Positions 51,007 to 60,599 of a stretch of 64,000 bases of DNA are shown in pieces. The position numbers were made by a program, and so were the translations under genes. The stretch comes from Streptomyces sp. RerS4 (lineage in GTDB: Bacteria; Actinomycetota; Actinomycetes; Streptomycetales; Streptomycetaceae). Location: contig NZ_CP097322.1 of assembly GCF_023515955.1 (NCBI RefSeq), positions 682,001 through 746,000 of the forward strand, read 5' to 3'. Every line of letters begins with the position of its first letter. The first letter of the stretch is position 1. Under the pieces are notes generated by a model. The model saw nothing but the letters and a program-made list of their open reading frames with translations. It made no database searches and was not told where the DNA came from.

Positions 51007-51816
51007 TCAAGGGGAGCCGGGCAGTCGGTCGGCGGCTGCGGCCGTCGTGATCACCAGCGGCGGGCGTTCGCGTTCAGCCGTCCAGGGGCGGCTGCGGACG
51101 AGGTCCGGGGCGGCGACCGAGGCGGCTTCCGTCACGGTCGGTCGGTGTTGGGCGATGTCGCGGAATCCGGCGCGTTCCAGCAGGGGCGGGTGCGTGTCCA
51201 CCGGCCAGGCGTGGTTGCGGACCTCCTGCCAGGAACCGTCCGTGCGCAGCAGGCGGACGGTCAGCGGGTCCCCGGGGGCGAACGTCTCGCCCGGGGACCC
51301 GATGCGCAGCGAGGCGTACGCGGGGCCCGCGCAGGCCGGGTCGGTGACGAGCAGCACGAACGGGGCGCCGGGGCGCAGCAGCCGGCGAACCTCCGTGAAC
51401 ACGCCGAGCAGCGCCTCCTCGCTCGGCAGCGAGGCGATGACGTGGCTGCACATGGCCGCGTCCGCGCAGCCGTCGGGCAGGTCCGTGACCCGGCCGTCCT
51501 CGACGAGGTGGTACTCCACGTCCTGCGGGCCGGCGGCGCGGGCCAGGTCCAGCATCTGCGGGGAGGTGTCCACGCCGAGCACCCGCACCCCGAGCGTCCG
51601 GGCGGCGTGGCGGGCCACCCTGCCGGGGCCGCATCCGTAGTCCACCAGTACGTCGCCGGGGCGGATCCGGGCGGCCAGGGCGCGGAAGACGAACGGGTAG
51701 CCGAGCAGCCAGTCGGTGGCCGCCTCGACGGCGGCGAAGGCCCTGGCCCCCTCGGAACCGGACCAGGCGACCCCTTCGGGTTCCGGCGATCCGTCGTCGT
51801 GCGATACGTCGTTCAC
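51007..51816 (-). CDS. Class I SAM-dependent methyltransferase
   Basis: 269 aa, cytoplasmic. Motif I VDYGCGPGRVARHAA, motif II region VLGVDTSPQML, and the CSHVIASLPSEEALLGVFTEVRRLLRPG segment are those of UbiE/Methyltransf_11 small-molecule methyltransferases. The longer frame to 51870 would overlap the SRAP gene; GTG 51816, 8 nt after the SRAP stop, is preferred though its ribosome site is weak. Substrate unknown. Confidence 0.85.
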   Translation of the reverse strand: MNDVSHDDGSPEPEGVAWSGSEGARAFAAVEAATDWLLGYPFVFRALAARIRPGDVLVDYGCGPGRVARHAARTLGVRVLGVDTSPQMLDLARAAGPQDVEYHLVEDGRVTDLPDGCADAAMCSHVIASLPSEEALLGVFTEVRRLLRPGAPFVLLVTDPACAGPAYASLRIGSPGETFAPGDPLTVRLLRTDGSWQEVRNHAWPVDTHPPLLERAGFRDIAQHRPTVTEAASVAAPDLVRSRPWTAERERPPLVITTAAAADRLPGSP

Positions 51817-51823
51817 AGGCCCA

Positions 51824-52591
51824 CTATCGACCCGCCGGGCCGCCTTCGTCGCCCGATGGGGCCTCGACACGGTCGAGGAGTTCGGGGCCGTTGTTGCGCA
51901 CGTTGTTGACGGCGGTCGTGACGGGGCGGACCTCCAGGCGGCCGTCGGCGGGGGTGGTGAGGAGGGCGCGCAGGGCGTCGGGGTCCCCTTCCGTCGGGTC
52001 GAGCCAGGCGTCGTAGTCGGCGGGGGCGAGGGCGAGGGGCATGCGGGGGTGGATGCGGCCGGCGTCGTCGGTGGCCTCGGTGGTCAGGACGGTGCAGGTG
52101 GCCCACCAGGCCGCCGGGTCGTCGCCGTCCGGGACGGCGGGGTCGCGCCAGAACTCGTACAGGCCGGCCATCGCCATCACCGCTCCGTCCTGGGGGCGGA
52201 TGAAGTACGGCTGCTTGTACGCCTTCGCCGTGGCGGTGGCGGGGACGGACTGCCACTCGTAGAAGCCGTCGGCGGGCAGGATGCAGCGGCGGGCGGCGAA
52301 GGCGCGCCGGTAGGCGGGTTTCTCGGCCACGGTCTCGACCCGGGCGTTGATCATCTTGGCGCCGCCGGTCGCGGTCTTCGACCACGACGGCACCAGCCCC
52401 CACCGCAGGGCCCGCAGCCGCCGCTCCAGGACGCCGGTCTCGCGGTCCGCGCGCTCCAGCACGGCCCACACCGGATCGGTGGGCGCCACGTTCCAGCTGG
52501 GCGGCACCACCGGGTCCGGGCTGCGCCCCGGGATCTCGAACAGGTCGGCGAGGTCATCGGGGCTGCGGGTGGAGACGTAGCGGCCGCACAT
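51824..52591 (-). CDS. yedK: SRAP-domain protein (HMCES/YedK family)
   Basis: 255 aa. SRAP proteins crosslink to abasic sites in single-stranded DNA through Cys2 and protect them. Here MCGRY gives Cys2 after Met removal, and the other active-site residues are present: Asn82 in INARVET, Glu112 in GFYEW and His181 in RIHPRMP. ATG at 52591. The methyltransferase gene follows after 7 nt, probably in the same transcript without a functional link. Confidence 0.95.
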   Translation of the reverse strand: MCGRYVSTRSPDDLADLFEIPGRSPDPVVPPSWNVAPTDPVWAVLERADRETGVLERRLRALRWGLVPSWSKTATGGAKMINARVETVAEKPAYRRAFAARRCILPADGFYEWQSVPATATAKAYKQPYFIRPQDGAVMAMAGLYEFWRDPAVPDGDDPAAWWATCTVLTTEATDDAGRIHPRMPLALAPADYDAWLDPTEGDPDALRALLTTPADGRLEVRPVTTAVNNVRNNGPELLDRVEAPSGDEGGPAGR

Positions 52592-52864
52592 GGTTTCAGC
52601 CTACGGGCGGGCGCCGCCGCCCGGCGGCAGCCGCGTCGCGCGGGTGGCCTACGGGCGGCCGGCGGCACCTCGCGTACCGCGCGGGGAGTACGGGGCCGGG
52701 GCCGGGCCGGGGCGTTCGCGCCGAGTTCCATACCGTCAAGCCAGACGCGCCCCCGCGTCACCCGCGTCACGCCGACGTAGCTTCTCCGGCGCACTCCCCG
52801 GGTGGTACGCCGGATGGCGCGCCCGGCGGTGGCGCCCCGGGCCGCCCGGACGCAGGGTGGAGGG

Positions 52865-53116
52865 ATGGAGCACGCGCCGATCGTCGTCCATCGCATCTCG
52901 CCCTCCGGCGGCCGTCGGGTGACGCTGCGCGTCCAGAACCGCGAGAGCGTCCTCGGCGTCGCGCACGCCGACACCGACGTGATCGAGTTCCTCCGCCGCG
53001 CCGAGGTCCCGGACCCCGACGAGCTGATCCTCGGCGAGCCCTCCCCGCTGGTCGAGTGGCAGGGCGACGCGCCGCACCTCTACGAACCCGAGCCGACGGA
53101 CACCGACATCCCCTGA
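52865..53116 (+). CDS. Short conserved-looking protein of unknown function
   Basis: 83 aa, acidic, soluble: EHAPIVVHRISPSGGRRVTLR, then a helix VIEFLRRAEVPDPDELIL and a Pro/Asp-rich tail. The order of short beta strands and helix suggests a small alpha/beta fold. No family recognised. A GGAGGG sequence is almost adjacent to ATG 52865, an unusually short spacing. Codon bias is typical of a real gene. Confidence 0.6.
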   Translation: MEHAPIVVHRISPSGGRRVTLRVQNRESVLGVAHADTDVIEFLRRAEVPDPDELILGEPSPLVEWQGDAPHLYEPEPTDTDIP

Positions 53117-53304
53117 ACCCGGCTCGGCCCGCCCCCTCTCCCCCGCCCGAGGCCCCGCCCGGCCCCCGGGGGCTGCCTCCGTAGCCGCATTCCGGCCAAT
53201 ACATGATGTGGTCATGACATCTCAAGACCCCTGTGGCACGCTCCGTGGCGCACTCCGAACGGCCTCGCACCACACCCCCACAAGGACGTGTCAAGGAGAC
53301 CGAC

Positions 53305-53802
53305 ATGAGGCACCTCGCGAAACTCTGCACGGCGGCCGCCGCCGTGGTGGCCACTCTGGCCGGAGCCACGACCGCCACCGCGAGCAGCGCGGCCGACCAG
53401 CGCGTCGACGGCGTCATCGTCGTCGCCGGCAACACCTGCACCTGGACCAACGCCACCACCAGCGCCACCCCGCCGAGCACCCTCACCGTCGACCGCACCA
53501 CCGTCAACAAGCCCGGCGGCAACCTCGCCTGTGGCGGTGGCATCACGGCCGCCCTCAACAACAACCCGACCTTCACCTTCGACGACGCCACCGCGACCGC
53601 CCGCACCGACTTCATCGACATCACCGGGCAGCAGAGCTTCGTCTCCTGCCGCTACAAGGCCACGAACCTGGTCTGGGACCGCGACGGGTCCACCCTCAAG
53701 TACGTCAACCGGGCCTTCACCGCCACCAAGACCTCCGGCAGCTTCCTGTGCCCGGGATCGGTGACGACCCCGGTCGGCGGCGCGTCCATGCTCTTCCACT
53801 GA
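53305..53802 (+). CDS. Secreted protein of unknown function
   Basis: 165 aa with a Sec signal peptide (MRHLAKLCTAAAAVVATLAG, cleavage near ATAS-S). The mature part is Thr/Asn-rich and beta-like, with Cys in GNTCTWTN, NLACGGG, FVSCRY and SFLCPG, likely giving two disulphides. No family recognised. ATG 53305 after AAGGAG. A strong hairpin follows. Confidence 0.78.
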   Translation: MRHLAKLCTAAAAVVATLAGATTATASSAADQRVDGVIVVAGNTCTWTNATTSATPPSTLTVDRTTVNKPGGNLACGGGITAALNNNPTFTFDDATATARTDFIDITGQQSFVSCRYKATNLVWDRDGSTLKYVNRAFTATKTSGSFLCPGSVTTPVGGASMLFH

Positions 53803-53824
53803 CCGACCCGCACACCCGCGTCCA

Positions 53825-53884
53825 CCCGCGTCACCGCCGTCCCGCGCCGTCCCGCGGCGCGTCCCCGGGCGGCGGTGACGCGGG
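53825..53884. terminator. Long-loop inverted repeat after the secreted-protein gene
   Basis: CCCGCGTCACCGCCG (53825-53839) is perfectly complementary to CGGCGGTGACGCGGG (53870-53884) with a 30-nt GC-rich, partly self-pairing loop. It lies between the stop at 53802 and the phosphatase start at 53986, and is probably a terminator. Confidence 0.65.
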
Positions 53885-53985
53885 GCGGGCGCACCGGCGT
53901 GCGCGCGCCTGAGCGCGACCGGGTCGCACACCCGGGCCCGGGGCCGCAGCATGGAGAGAGGTCCGTCCGGGTGAGGAGGCCGGTG

Positions 53986-56184
53986 ATGGCCGATGTGCAG
54001 CCCGTACCACCGGCCGAAGGCCCCGGAACGCCGGCCGAAGGCCCGCGACCGCGGGACCCCACGGCCGTGGTGCCTGCCGTCGAGGTGCCGCTGCCGGCGG
54101 GCATCCCGTCGGCCGGCGGCCTGCTGGACGTGCTCGGTGTGGCCGCCGTCGTCCTCGACGCGGAGGGCCGCATCCGCCTGTGGAGCCCGCAGGCCACGAC
54201 CCTGTACGGGTACCCGCCCGAGGAGGCCCTCGGCCGACCGGCCGCGAAGCTGCTCGTCGCGGAGAGCCACCGTCAGGAGGTGCTCAGCCTGTTCGCGCAG
54301 GTCATGACGGGTCGAGGCGCCTGGGCCGGTACCTTCCCCATACGCCACCGCGACGGCCACACGGTTCTGGTGGAGTTCCGCAACATGCGGCTCCAGGCCG
54401 ACAACGGCCGGCTGTTCGCCCTCGGACTGGCCTCCGAGCAGGCCACCCTGCGCCGCGTCGAACGGGACCTCGCGCTGTCCCTGCGCCTGGTCGACCAGTC
54501 CCCCATCGGCCTGGCCGTCCTGGACACCGACCTGCGTTACGTCCTGGTCAACCCGGCACTGGAACGCATCAACGCCGTGCCCGCCGCCCGCCACCTGGGG
54601 CGTCGGATCGGCGACGTCCTGCCGTTCCTGGACACGGAGGCCATCGAGGAATGCATGCGGCACGTGATGGCCACCGGAGTCCCGATCCTCGACCAGTTCA
54701 CCACCGGCCGCATCGGCGCGAGCCCCCCAGAAGTCGACAGCGACGCCGATACCCGCGCGGACGCGGACACCGACGCGGACGCGGACGACGAGCACGCCTG
54801 GCTGATGTCCGTCTACCGCCTCGACGACCAGGCGGCCCAGGTGATCGGCGTCGCGATCTCGGTCGTCGACGTCACCGAACAGCACCGGACCGCCGTGTCG
54901 GCCGCCCGCGCCCGGCGCCGCCTGTCCCTCATCGCGGACGCCTCGGTGCGCATCGGCACCACCCTCGACCTGGACATCACCGCCCGCGAACTGGCCGACG
55001 TCGTGGTCCCCGAGGTCGCCGACGTCGCGACCGTCGACGTCCTGGACACCATCCTCACCGGCGCCCGACCCGGCGAGGACGCGGACGACGGAGCCGTACG
55101 GTTCCGGGCGCTGGCCCTCAAAGCGGCCTACCGGACGCAGGCCGAGGCGGCCGCCGACCCCGTCGGCGACGTCGCCCTCTACGGCCCCGCCCGGCTGGTG
55201 GCCCACTGCGCCCGCACCGGGCGGCCCGTCCTCGTACCGCACGTGCACCCCGAGGACCTGCCGCGCATCGCCCGCGACCAGGACGCGGCCCGACTGCTCG
55301 GGGAGGCCGGCCTGCACTCGTACCTGGCCGTACCGCTCATCGCCCGGGGCCAGGTGCTCGGTGCGCTCGACCTCAAGCGCGCCCGCAACCCCGTACCGTT
55401 CGGCCACGACGACGTCCTGCTCGCGTCCGAACTCGCCGCGCACGCCGCCGTCTCCATCGACAACGCCCGCTGGTACCAGCGCCAACGGCACACCGCGCTC
55501 GCCCTCCAGCGCCACCTGCTGCCCCAGGACCCGCACCCCGCCCCCGGGCTCGACATCGCCTACCGCTACCAACCCGCCGGAGCCGCCGACGAGACGGGCG
55601 GCGACTGGTTCGACGTCATCCCCCTCACCGAGGACCGCACGGCGCTCGTCGTCGGCGACGTGATGGGCAGCGGCATCAACGCCGCCGCCGCCATGGGCCA
55701 GCTACGGGCCACCGCGCGGGCGCTCGGCCGCCTCGGCCTGGAGCCGGCGACCGTGCTCACCCACCTGGACGCGGCCACCGCCGACCTCGGGGAGGCCCTG
55801 GCCACCTGCGTGTACGCCGTCTACGACCCGCACACCCGGATGTGCCACATCTCCACGGCCGGGCACCTGCCCCCCGTACACCTGCGCAGTGGACGCCACC
55901 CGCGGTTGCTGCGGCTGAAAACGGCCGTTCCGCTGGGCGTCGGCGGCGTTGCCTTCAGCACGACCAGCGTCGCCCTCGGCCCGGGAGACGAGCTGGTCCT
56001 GTACACCGACGGGCTGGTCGAGACCCGTGACCAGGACATCGACACCCGACTGCTGACCCTGACCGACCTCCTCGCCGGCCCCCACCGGCCCATCGAGGAG
56101 ACCTGCGACCTGCTGCTGTCCGCCCTGCGCCGGCCCGACACCCACGACGACGTGGCCCTCCTGATCGCCCGCACCCACCCCTGA
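53986..56184 (+). CDS. PAS-PAS-GAF-SpoIIE (PP2C-type) serine phosphatase
   Basis: 732 aa signalling protein. Two PAS domains (about 40-165 and 170-305), an Asp/Ala repeat (DSDADTRADADTDADADDE, about 250-268) inserted in the second PAS, a GAF domain about 325-490 (YLAVPLIARGQVLGALDLKR), and a SpoIIE/PP2C domain about 505-730 with metal-binding ETGGDWFD, VVGDVMGSG, TDGLVE and DDVALL motifs. It probably dephosphorylates an anti-sigma antagonist in response to a PAS or GAF signal. ATG 53986 (GAGGAGG upstream) was preferred over 53875. Its stop is 4 nt from that of a convergent SpoIIE phosphatase gene. Confidence 0.9.
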   Translation: MADVQPVPPAEGPGTPAEGPRPRDPTAVVPAVEVPLPAGIPSAGGLLDVLGVAAVVLDAEGRIRLWSPQATTLYGYPPEEALGRPAAKLLVAESHRQEVLSLFAQVMTGRGAWAGTFPIRHRDGHTVLVEFRNMRLQADNGRLFALGLASEQATLRRVERDLALSLRLVDQSPIGLAVLDTDLRYVLVNPALERINAVPAARHLGRRIGDVLPFLDTEAIEECMRHVMATGVPILDQFTTGRIGASPPEVDSDADTRADADTDADADDEHAWLMSVYRLDDQAAQVIGVAISVVDVTEQHRTAVSAARARRRLSLIADASVRIGTTLDLDITARELADVVVPEVADVATVDVLDTILTGARPGEDADDGAVRFRALALKAAYRTQAEAAADPVGDVALYGPARLVAHCARTGRPVLVPHVHPEDLPRIARDQDAARLLGEAGLHSYLAVPLIARGQVLGALDLKRARNPVPFGHDDVLLASELAAHAAVSIDNARWYQRQRHTALALQRHLLPQDPHPAPGLDIAYRYQPAGAADETGGDWFDVIPLTEDRTALVVGDVMGSGINAAAAMGQLRATARALGRLGLEPATVLTHLDAATADLGEALATCVYAVYDPHTRMCHISTAGHLPPVHLRSGRHPRLLRLKTAVPLGVGGVAFSTTSVALGPGDELVLYTDGLVETRDQDIDTRLLTLTDLLAGPHRPIEETCDLLLSALRRPDTHDDVALLIARTHP

Positions 56185-56188
56185 GGAC

Positions 56189-57364
56189 TCAGACGTGCGG
56201 GACGCGGGAGCGGATCCGGGCGGCGAGGACGGCCACGTCGTCCTCGGCGTGCTGCGCGTCGAGGCCCTCGACCACCGCGTCCGCCGCCTCGGAGATCGTT
56301 CCGCCGCCGGGCAGCCGCAGGGCCGTCAGACGGGCCAGCGAGATGTCGACGTCCTCGCCGCGCCGCTCGACTAGCCCGTCCGTGTACAGCAGCAGGGTCT
56401 CCCCCTCGCCCAGGGGGTGCGCCACCGACTCGTAGCCCCCGAACCCCGTGCCCAGGGGCGGGCCGACGGGCACGTCCAGCACCCGTCCGGTGCCGTCCGC
56501 GGCGAAGACGGCCGGCGGCAGGTGGCCGGCGCTCGCGTAGACGGCGACGCCGCGCGCCGGGTCGACCCGTGCCAGCAGGCAGGTCGCGGGTCGGCGGGCC
56601 GCGTCCTCGGAGACCAGCGTGTCGAGTTGGCGCAGCACGCGGTGCGGGGCGAGTTCGGTGGAGGCCACCTCGCGCAGGGTGGAACGGTAGGCGTTCATGT
56701 CGACGGCGGCGTCGAGGCCGTGGCCCATCACGTCCCCCACGACCAGCAGGGTCCGTCCGAAGTGCAGGCGTACGGTCTCGAACCAGTCGCCGCCGACGAG
56801 GGCGCTCGGCCCCACCGGCAGGTAGCGGCCCGCGATCAGCAGGTTCGGGTGCGGCCGGCCGGGGTCGGAGACCAGGGCCCGCTGGAGCTTCAGCGCGACG
56901 CTCTCGGTGGCGGCGAGCCGCCGGGCGTGGCGGATGTGCACGGCCGCGACCCGCGCCGCGAAGTGCAGGGCGGCGGCCTCGTGGTCGCTGAAGCCCCGGC
57001 CGGTCCGTACGACGAGGAGGGTCCCGTACGAGGTCCCCTGCCGGGACAGCGAGACGGACAGGCCGTGCAGCGGGGGGCCGCCCGGCCGCAGGGTCCAGCT
57101 GCGCAGGGGGTGCCCCTCGTCGACCGCCCGTACGGCCGGTCGCGCCTCCGCCACCGGGGGCCGCAGCAGGCCGGCGACGCCGGCGACGGCCACCCGTTCG
57201 ACGCGGCCGTCGTCGGTGAGGTCGACGGCGGCCGCGTCGCACAGGGTCCGGAAGACGAACGCGGCCAGCTCCCGGCAGGTGGTGCGCTCGTCGTCGGTGG
57301 TGCCGATCGCCTCCAGGGTCTCGTCCGGAGTCGGCCCGAACGCGTGCCCCTCGCGATCCGCCAC
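56189..57364 (-). CDS. GAF-SpoIIE (PP2C-type) serine phosphatase
   Basis: 391 aa from GTG 57364 (GGAGG just upstream); an ATG at 57418 is the alternative start. The N-terminal about 150 residues form a GAF-like domain (GTSYGTLLVVRTGRGFSDHEAAALHFAARVA). The SpoIIE phosphatase domain has LVGGDWFETV, VVGDVMGHGLDAAVDMNA, ASAGHLPP, YTDGLVERR and a late DDVAVL, so the metal-binding Asp set looks complete. Acts on phospho-Ser anti-sigma antagonists. Convergent neighbour of the PAS-GAF phosphatase. Confidence 0.88.
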   Translation of the reverse strand: MADREGHAFGPTPDETLEAIGTTDDERTTCRELAAFVFRTLCDAAAVDLTDDGRVERVAVAGVAGLLRPPVAEARPAVRAVDEGHPLRSWTLRPGGPPLHGLSVSLSRQGTSYGTLLVVRTGRGFSDHEAAALHFAARVAAVHIRHARRLAATESVALKLQRALVSDPGRPHPNLLIAGRYLPVGPSALVGGDWFETVRLHFGRTLLVVGDVMGHGLDAAVDMNAYRSTLREVASTELAPHRVLRQLDTLVSEDAARRPATCLLARVDPARGVAVYASAGHLPPAVFAADGTGRVLDVPVGPPLGTGFGGYESVAHPLGEGETLLLYTDGLVERRGEDVDISLARLTALRLPGGGTISEAADAVVEGLDAQHAEDDVAVLAARIRSRVPHV

Positions 57365-57496
57365 ATCGCCTCCGTCGGTAGGGCGGCCCCCTTCGGGCCG
57401 CCGGTCGGTCCATTCCACCAGCCCCGGCGCGAGCGGCCCGGCACCGCGCCGGACGCGGCCGGGCCGGATCGGCGCGCGGGCCTCACCGCGCCGGCC

Positions 57497-59596
57497 TCAC
57501 CGCGCCGGGGTCAGCCGCTCCCACAGGAAGGTGTGGACGAGGGCCTCGTTGAACGCGGTCTGCTTGTGGTCGGTGGCGCCCGCGTGACCGCCGCCGAGGT
57601 GCTCGTGGAAGAGGACGGGGTGGCCGTGCTCGCGCAGCCGGGCCGCCATCTTCCGGGCGTGCCCGGGGTGGACCCGGTCGTCGCGGGTGGAGGTGAGCAG
57701 GAGCAGCGGCGGGTACGGGGCGCCGTCGGTGCGGATCTGGTGGTAGGGGGAGATCCGCTCCAGGTGGGGCCGGTCGGCGGGGTCGTCCGGGTCCCCGTAC
57801 TCGGCGATCCAGCTGGCCCCGGCGAGGAGCTTGTGGAAGCGGAGCATGTCCAGCAGCGGCACGTGGGCGACGACCGCGCCGAACAGCTCGGGCTCGCGGG
57901 TCAGCACGGCGCCCATCAGCAGGCCGCCGTTGCTGCCGCCCTCGATGCCGAGCTGCGCCGGCGTGGTGATGCCGCGCGCGGTGAGGTCGCGGGCGACGGC
58001 GGCGAAGTCCTCGAAGGCGCGGACGCGCCGCGCGCCGAGGGCGGCCTGGTGCCAGGGCGGCCCGTACTCGTGGCCGCCGCGGATGCCGGCGACGACGTAG
58101 GTGCCCCCGCGGGCGAGCCAGGAGCGGCCGGTGAGCGCGCTGTAGTGCGGGACCATCGAGACCTCGAAGCCGCCGTAGCCGTAGAGCAGGGTGGGGCCGG
58201 GGCCGGGGCGGTCCTCGGGGCCGATGACGAAGTACGGGACCCGGGTGCCGTCGGCGGAGGTGGCGAAGTGCTGTGCGACGGCGAGCCCGGTGGTGTCGAA
58301 GAGGGCGGGGGCCTGCTTGAGGGTCTCGCCCTCCCCGTCGCTGCCCGCCGTGCCGCGGTGGAGGGTGGAGGGCTGGAGGAAGCCGGTGACGTCGAGGAGG
58401 TACTCGTCGCTCTCGTCGGGGTCGGTGCAGATGACGGAGGCCGTGGAGAGCGGCGGGACGCCGGCCAGGGGTGCCCGGCTCCAGCCGTCGGGGCCGGGGG
58501 TGAGGAGTTCCAGCCGGGAGGAGACGTCCGCGCGGGTGCGCAGGATGAGGTGGTGGCGGGTCCAGCTGTAGCCGGCGAGCGCGGTGTGCGGCTCCGGGGT
58601 GAACAGGGCGTGCGGGTCGCGCGCGCCGGCCTGGAAGGCGTCGAAGTCGAAGGCGAGCAGGCTGCCGGCCGCGTGTCCGAGCCACGGGGAGCGGGGGCTG
58701 ACGATCAGCCACGTGCGGTGGACGGAGGCGACCGCGTCGTCGGGTACGTCGATCTTCAGCGGTGCGGCGGTGGGGTCCTCGGGGAGGAGGTAGAGCTCCT
58801 GGTTCCAGAAGTCGATCTGGCGGGAGACGAAGTCGCGCTCGAAGCCGCGCGTGTGGTCGCGCCAGCCACTGGCGGACAGGTCGGTGGGCCGTCCCGCGTA
58901 GACCTGTTCGGCCTGGTCGAGGGGGGTGCCTCGGCGCCAGCGGCGGACCTGGAGTGGGTATCCGGAGGGGGACATGGAGCCGGGGCCGAAGTCGGTGCCG
59001 ATCCACAGGTGGTCGTGGTCGAGCCAGCCGACGCGGGTCTTGGCCTCGGGGACGGTGAACCCGTCCTCGACGAACCGGAGCTCTTCGAGGTCGAACTCGC
59101 GCACCACGCAGGCGTCGGCCCCGTCCCGCGAGAGCATGACGAGCGCGTGGCGGTACGCGGGGGCGAGGACGCTGCTGCCCGCCCAGGCCCACGGTTCGCC
59201 TTCCGCCTCGGCCAGGGCGTCCAGGTCGAGGACGGTCTCCCAGTCGGGCCGCTCCGTGCGGTACTCCTCCAGGGTGGTGCGCCGCCAGAGGCCGCGTACG
59301 TGGTCGGCGTCCTGCCAGAAGTTGTAGAGGTGACGGCCCCGGCGGACGACGTACGGGATGCGCGCGTCGTCGTCCAGTACCTCCAGGGCCTCGCGCTCCA
59401 GCGTCTTGAAGTCGGGGGCGGCGGTCAGCGCGGCCACGGTCTCGGCGTTGCGGTCCCGCACCCAGTCCAGGGCGGCATCGCCGGACACGTCCTCCAGCCA
59501 GAGGTACGGGTCGTGGTCGTGGTCGGACGCCGGTACGGGGACGGCGACGGGGACGGGGGCGACGGCGGCGCTGACGGCGGGGACTTCTTCGCTCAT
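57497..59596 (-). CDS. Prolyl oligopeptidase family serine peptidase (S9A)
   Basis: 699 aa, no signal peptide, so probably cytoplasmic. N-terminal start DPYLWLEDV, seven-bladed propeller about 80-420, then an alpha/beta-hydrolase domain with catalytic Ser in GGSNGGLL, Asp in DDRVHPGHA and His in GGGHAG. Cleaves short proline-containing peptides. The start was set at ATG 59596 (MSEEV) because the longer frame adds only a low-complexity Arg/Gly stretch. Confidence 0.94.
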   Translation of the reverse strand: MSEEVPAVSAAVAPVPVAVPVPASDHDHDPYLWLEDVSGDAALDWVRDRNAETVAALTAAPDFKTLEREALEVLDDDARIPYVVRRGRHLYNFWQDADHVRGLWRRTTLEEYRTERPDWETVLDLDALAEAEGEPWAWAGSSVLAPAYRHALVMLSRDGADACVVREFDLEELRFVEDGFTVPEAKTRVGWLDHDHLWIGTDFGPGSMSPSGYPLQVRRWRRGTPLDQAEQVYAGRPTDLSASGWRDHTRGFERDFVSRQIDFWNQELYLLPEDPTAAPLKIDVPDDAVASVHRTWLIVSPRSPWLGHAAGSLLAFDFDAFQAGARDPHALFTPEPHTALAGYSWTRHHLILRTRADVSSRLELLTPGPDGWSRAPLAGVPPLSTASVICTDPDESDEYLLDVTGFLQPSTLHRGTAGSDGEGETLKQAPALFDTTGLAVAQHFATSADGTRVPYFVIGPEDRPGPGPTLLYGYGGFEVSMVPHYSALTGRSWLARGGTYVVAGIRGGHEYGPPWHQAALGARRVRAFEDFAAVARDLTARGITTPAQLGIEGGSNGGLLMGAVLTREPELFGAVVAHVPLLDMLRFHKLLAGASWIAEYGDPDDPADRPHLERISPYHQIRTDGAPYPPLLLLTSTRDDRVHPGHARKMAARLREHGHPVLFHEHLGGGHAGATDHKQTAFNEALVHTFLWERLTPAR

Positions 59597-59630
59597 CCGC
59601 CGATTGTGCCGGCCGCCGCCCCGCACCCGG

Positions 59631-60542
59631 CTACGCCGGCGCGTGGTGGAGGCGGTCCAGGGCGGCGAGGTCGTCGTCGGTCAGGCGCAGGGCGCCGGCG
59701 GCGACGTTGGCGTCGAGGTGGTCCGGGTCGCCGGTGCCCGGGATGGCGAGGACGTGTGGTCCCCGGCTGAGGGTCCAGGCCAGCCGGACCTGGGCCGCAC
59801 TCGCCCCGTGGGCCCGCGCCACGGCGAGCAGCTCCTCGCTCTCGGTGGTCCGCGCGCCGGTCTCCCGGGCGGTGGTGGCGATCGAGTAGAAGGGTACGAA
59901 GGCGATGCCCTGCTCGCCGCAGGAGCGGACGAACGCGTCCTGCTCGGGCCGCATGCCGATGCCGTAGGGGTTCTGCACGCAGACGACCGGCGCGATGGTC
60001 CGTGCCTCGGCGAGCTGTTCGGGCGTGACGTTGGAGACGCCCAGGTGGCGGATGAGTCCGGCCTCGCGCAGTTCGGCGAGGGCGCCGAAGCGCTCGGCGA
60101 CGGAGTCGGTGCCGAGGACGCGCAGGTTCACGACGTCGAGGTGGTCGCGGCCGAGCTGGCGCAGGTTCTCCTCGACCTGCCCGCGCAGGTCGGCGGCGGT
60201 GCGGGCGTGCTCGACCCACTCCCCCGACGGGCCGCGGCCCGGCCCGACCTTGGTGGCGATGACGAGGTCGTCCGGGTAGGGGCCGAGCGCGCTGTTGATC
60301 AGCTCGTTGGCGGAGCGCAGCGGGGAGAAGTAGAAGGCGGCGGTGTCGATGTGGTTGACGCCGAGCTCGACGGCCCGGCGCAGCACGGCGATGGCCTGGC
60401 CCCGGTCGCGCGAAACGGCGTCGGCGACGAGCGCCCCGCCGGTCTGCGGCAGGCGCATCGCGCCGAAGCCGATGCGGTTGACCTCCAGGTCCCCGAGTTT
60501 CCAGGTGCCGGAGGCGGCTGCGGTGATCTTGTCAGATGTCAT
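59631..60542 (-). CDS. Aldo-keto reductase
   Basis: 303 aa TIM-barrel oxidoreductase. NADPH-dependent reduction of an aldehyde or ketone, or the reverse. Family marks: RIGFGAMRLP, GVNHIDTAAFY (catalytic Asp and Tyr), IATKVGPG (Lys), and LIRHLGVSN. In the usual HLDVVNLH motif the His is replaced by Arg (VVNLRVLG), as in several bacterial AKR groups. ATG 60542. Stands 35 nt upstream of the peptidase gene on the same strand. Substrate unknown. Confidence 0.92.
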   Translation of the reverse strand: MTSDKITAAASGTWKLGDLEVNRIGFGAMRLPQTGGALVADAVSRDRGQAIAVLRRAVELGVNHIDTAAFYFSPLRSANELINSALGPYPDDLVIATKVGPGRGPSGEWVEHARTAADLRGQVEENLRQLGRDHLDVVNLRVLGTDSVAERFGALAELREAGLIRHLGVSNVTPEQLAEARTIAPVVCVQNPYGIGMRPEQDAFVRSCGEQGIAFVPFYSIATTARETGARTTESEELLAVARAHGASAAQVRLAWTLSRGPHVLAIPGTGDPDHLDANVAAGALRLTDDDLAALDRLHHAPA

Positions 60543-60599
60543 GCGGGGATGATCTCCCGCGGGCCGGTCCACCTCCAAAGGCCGGTCAGACGTGGCTCG

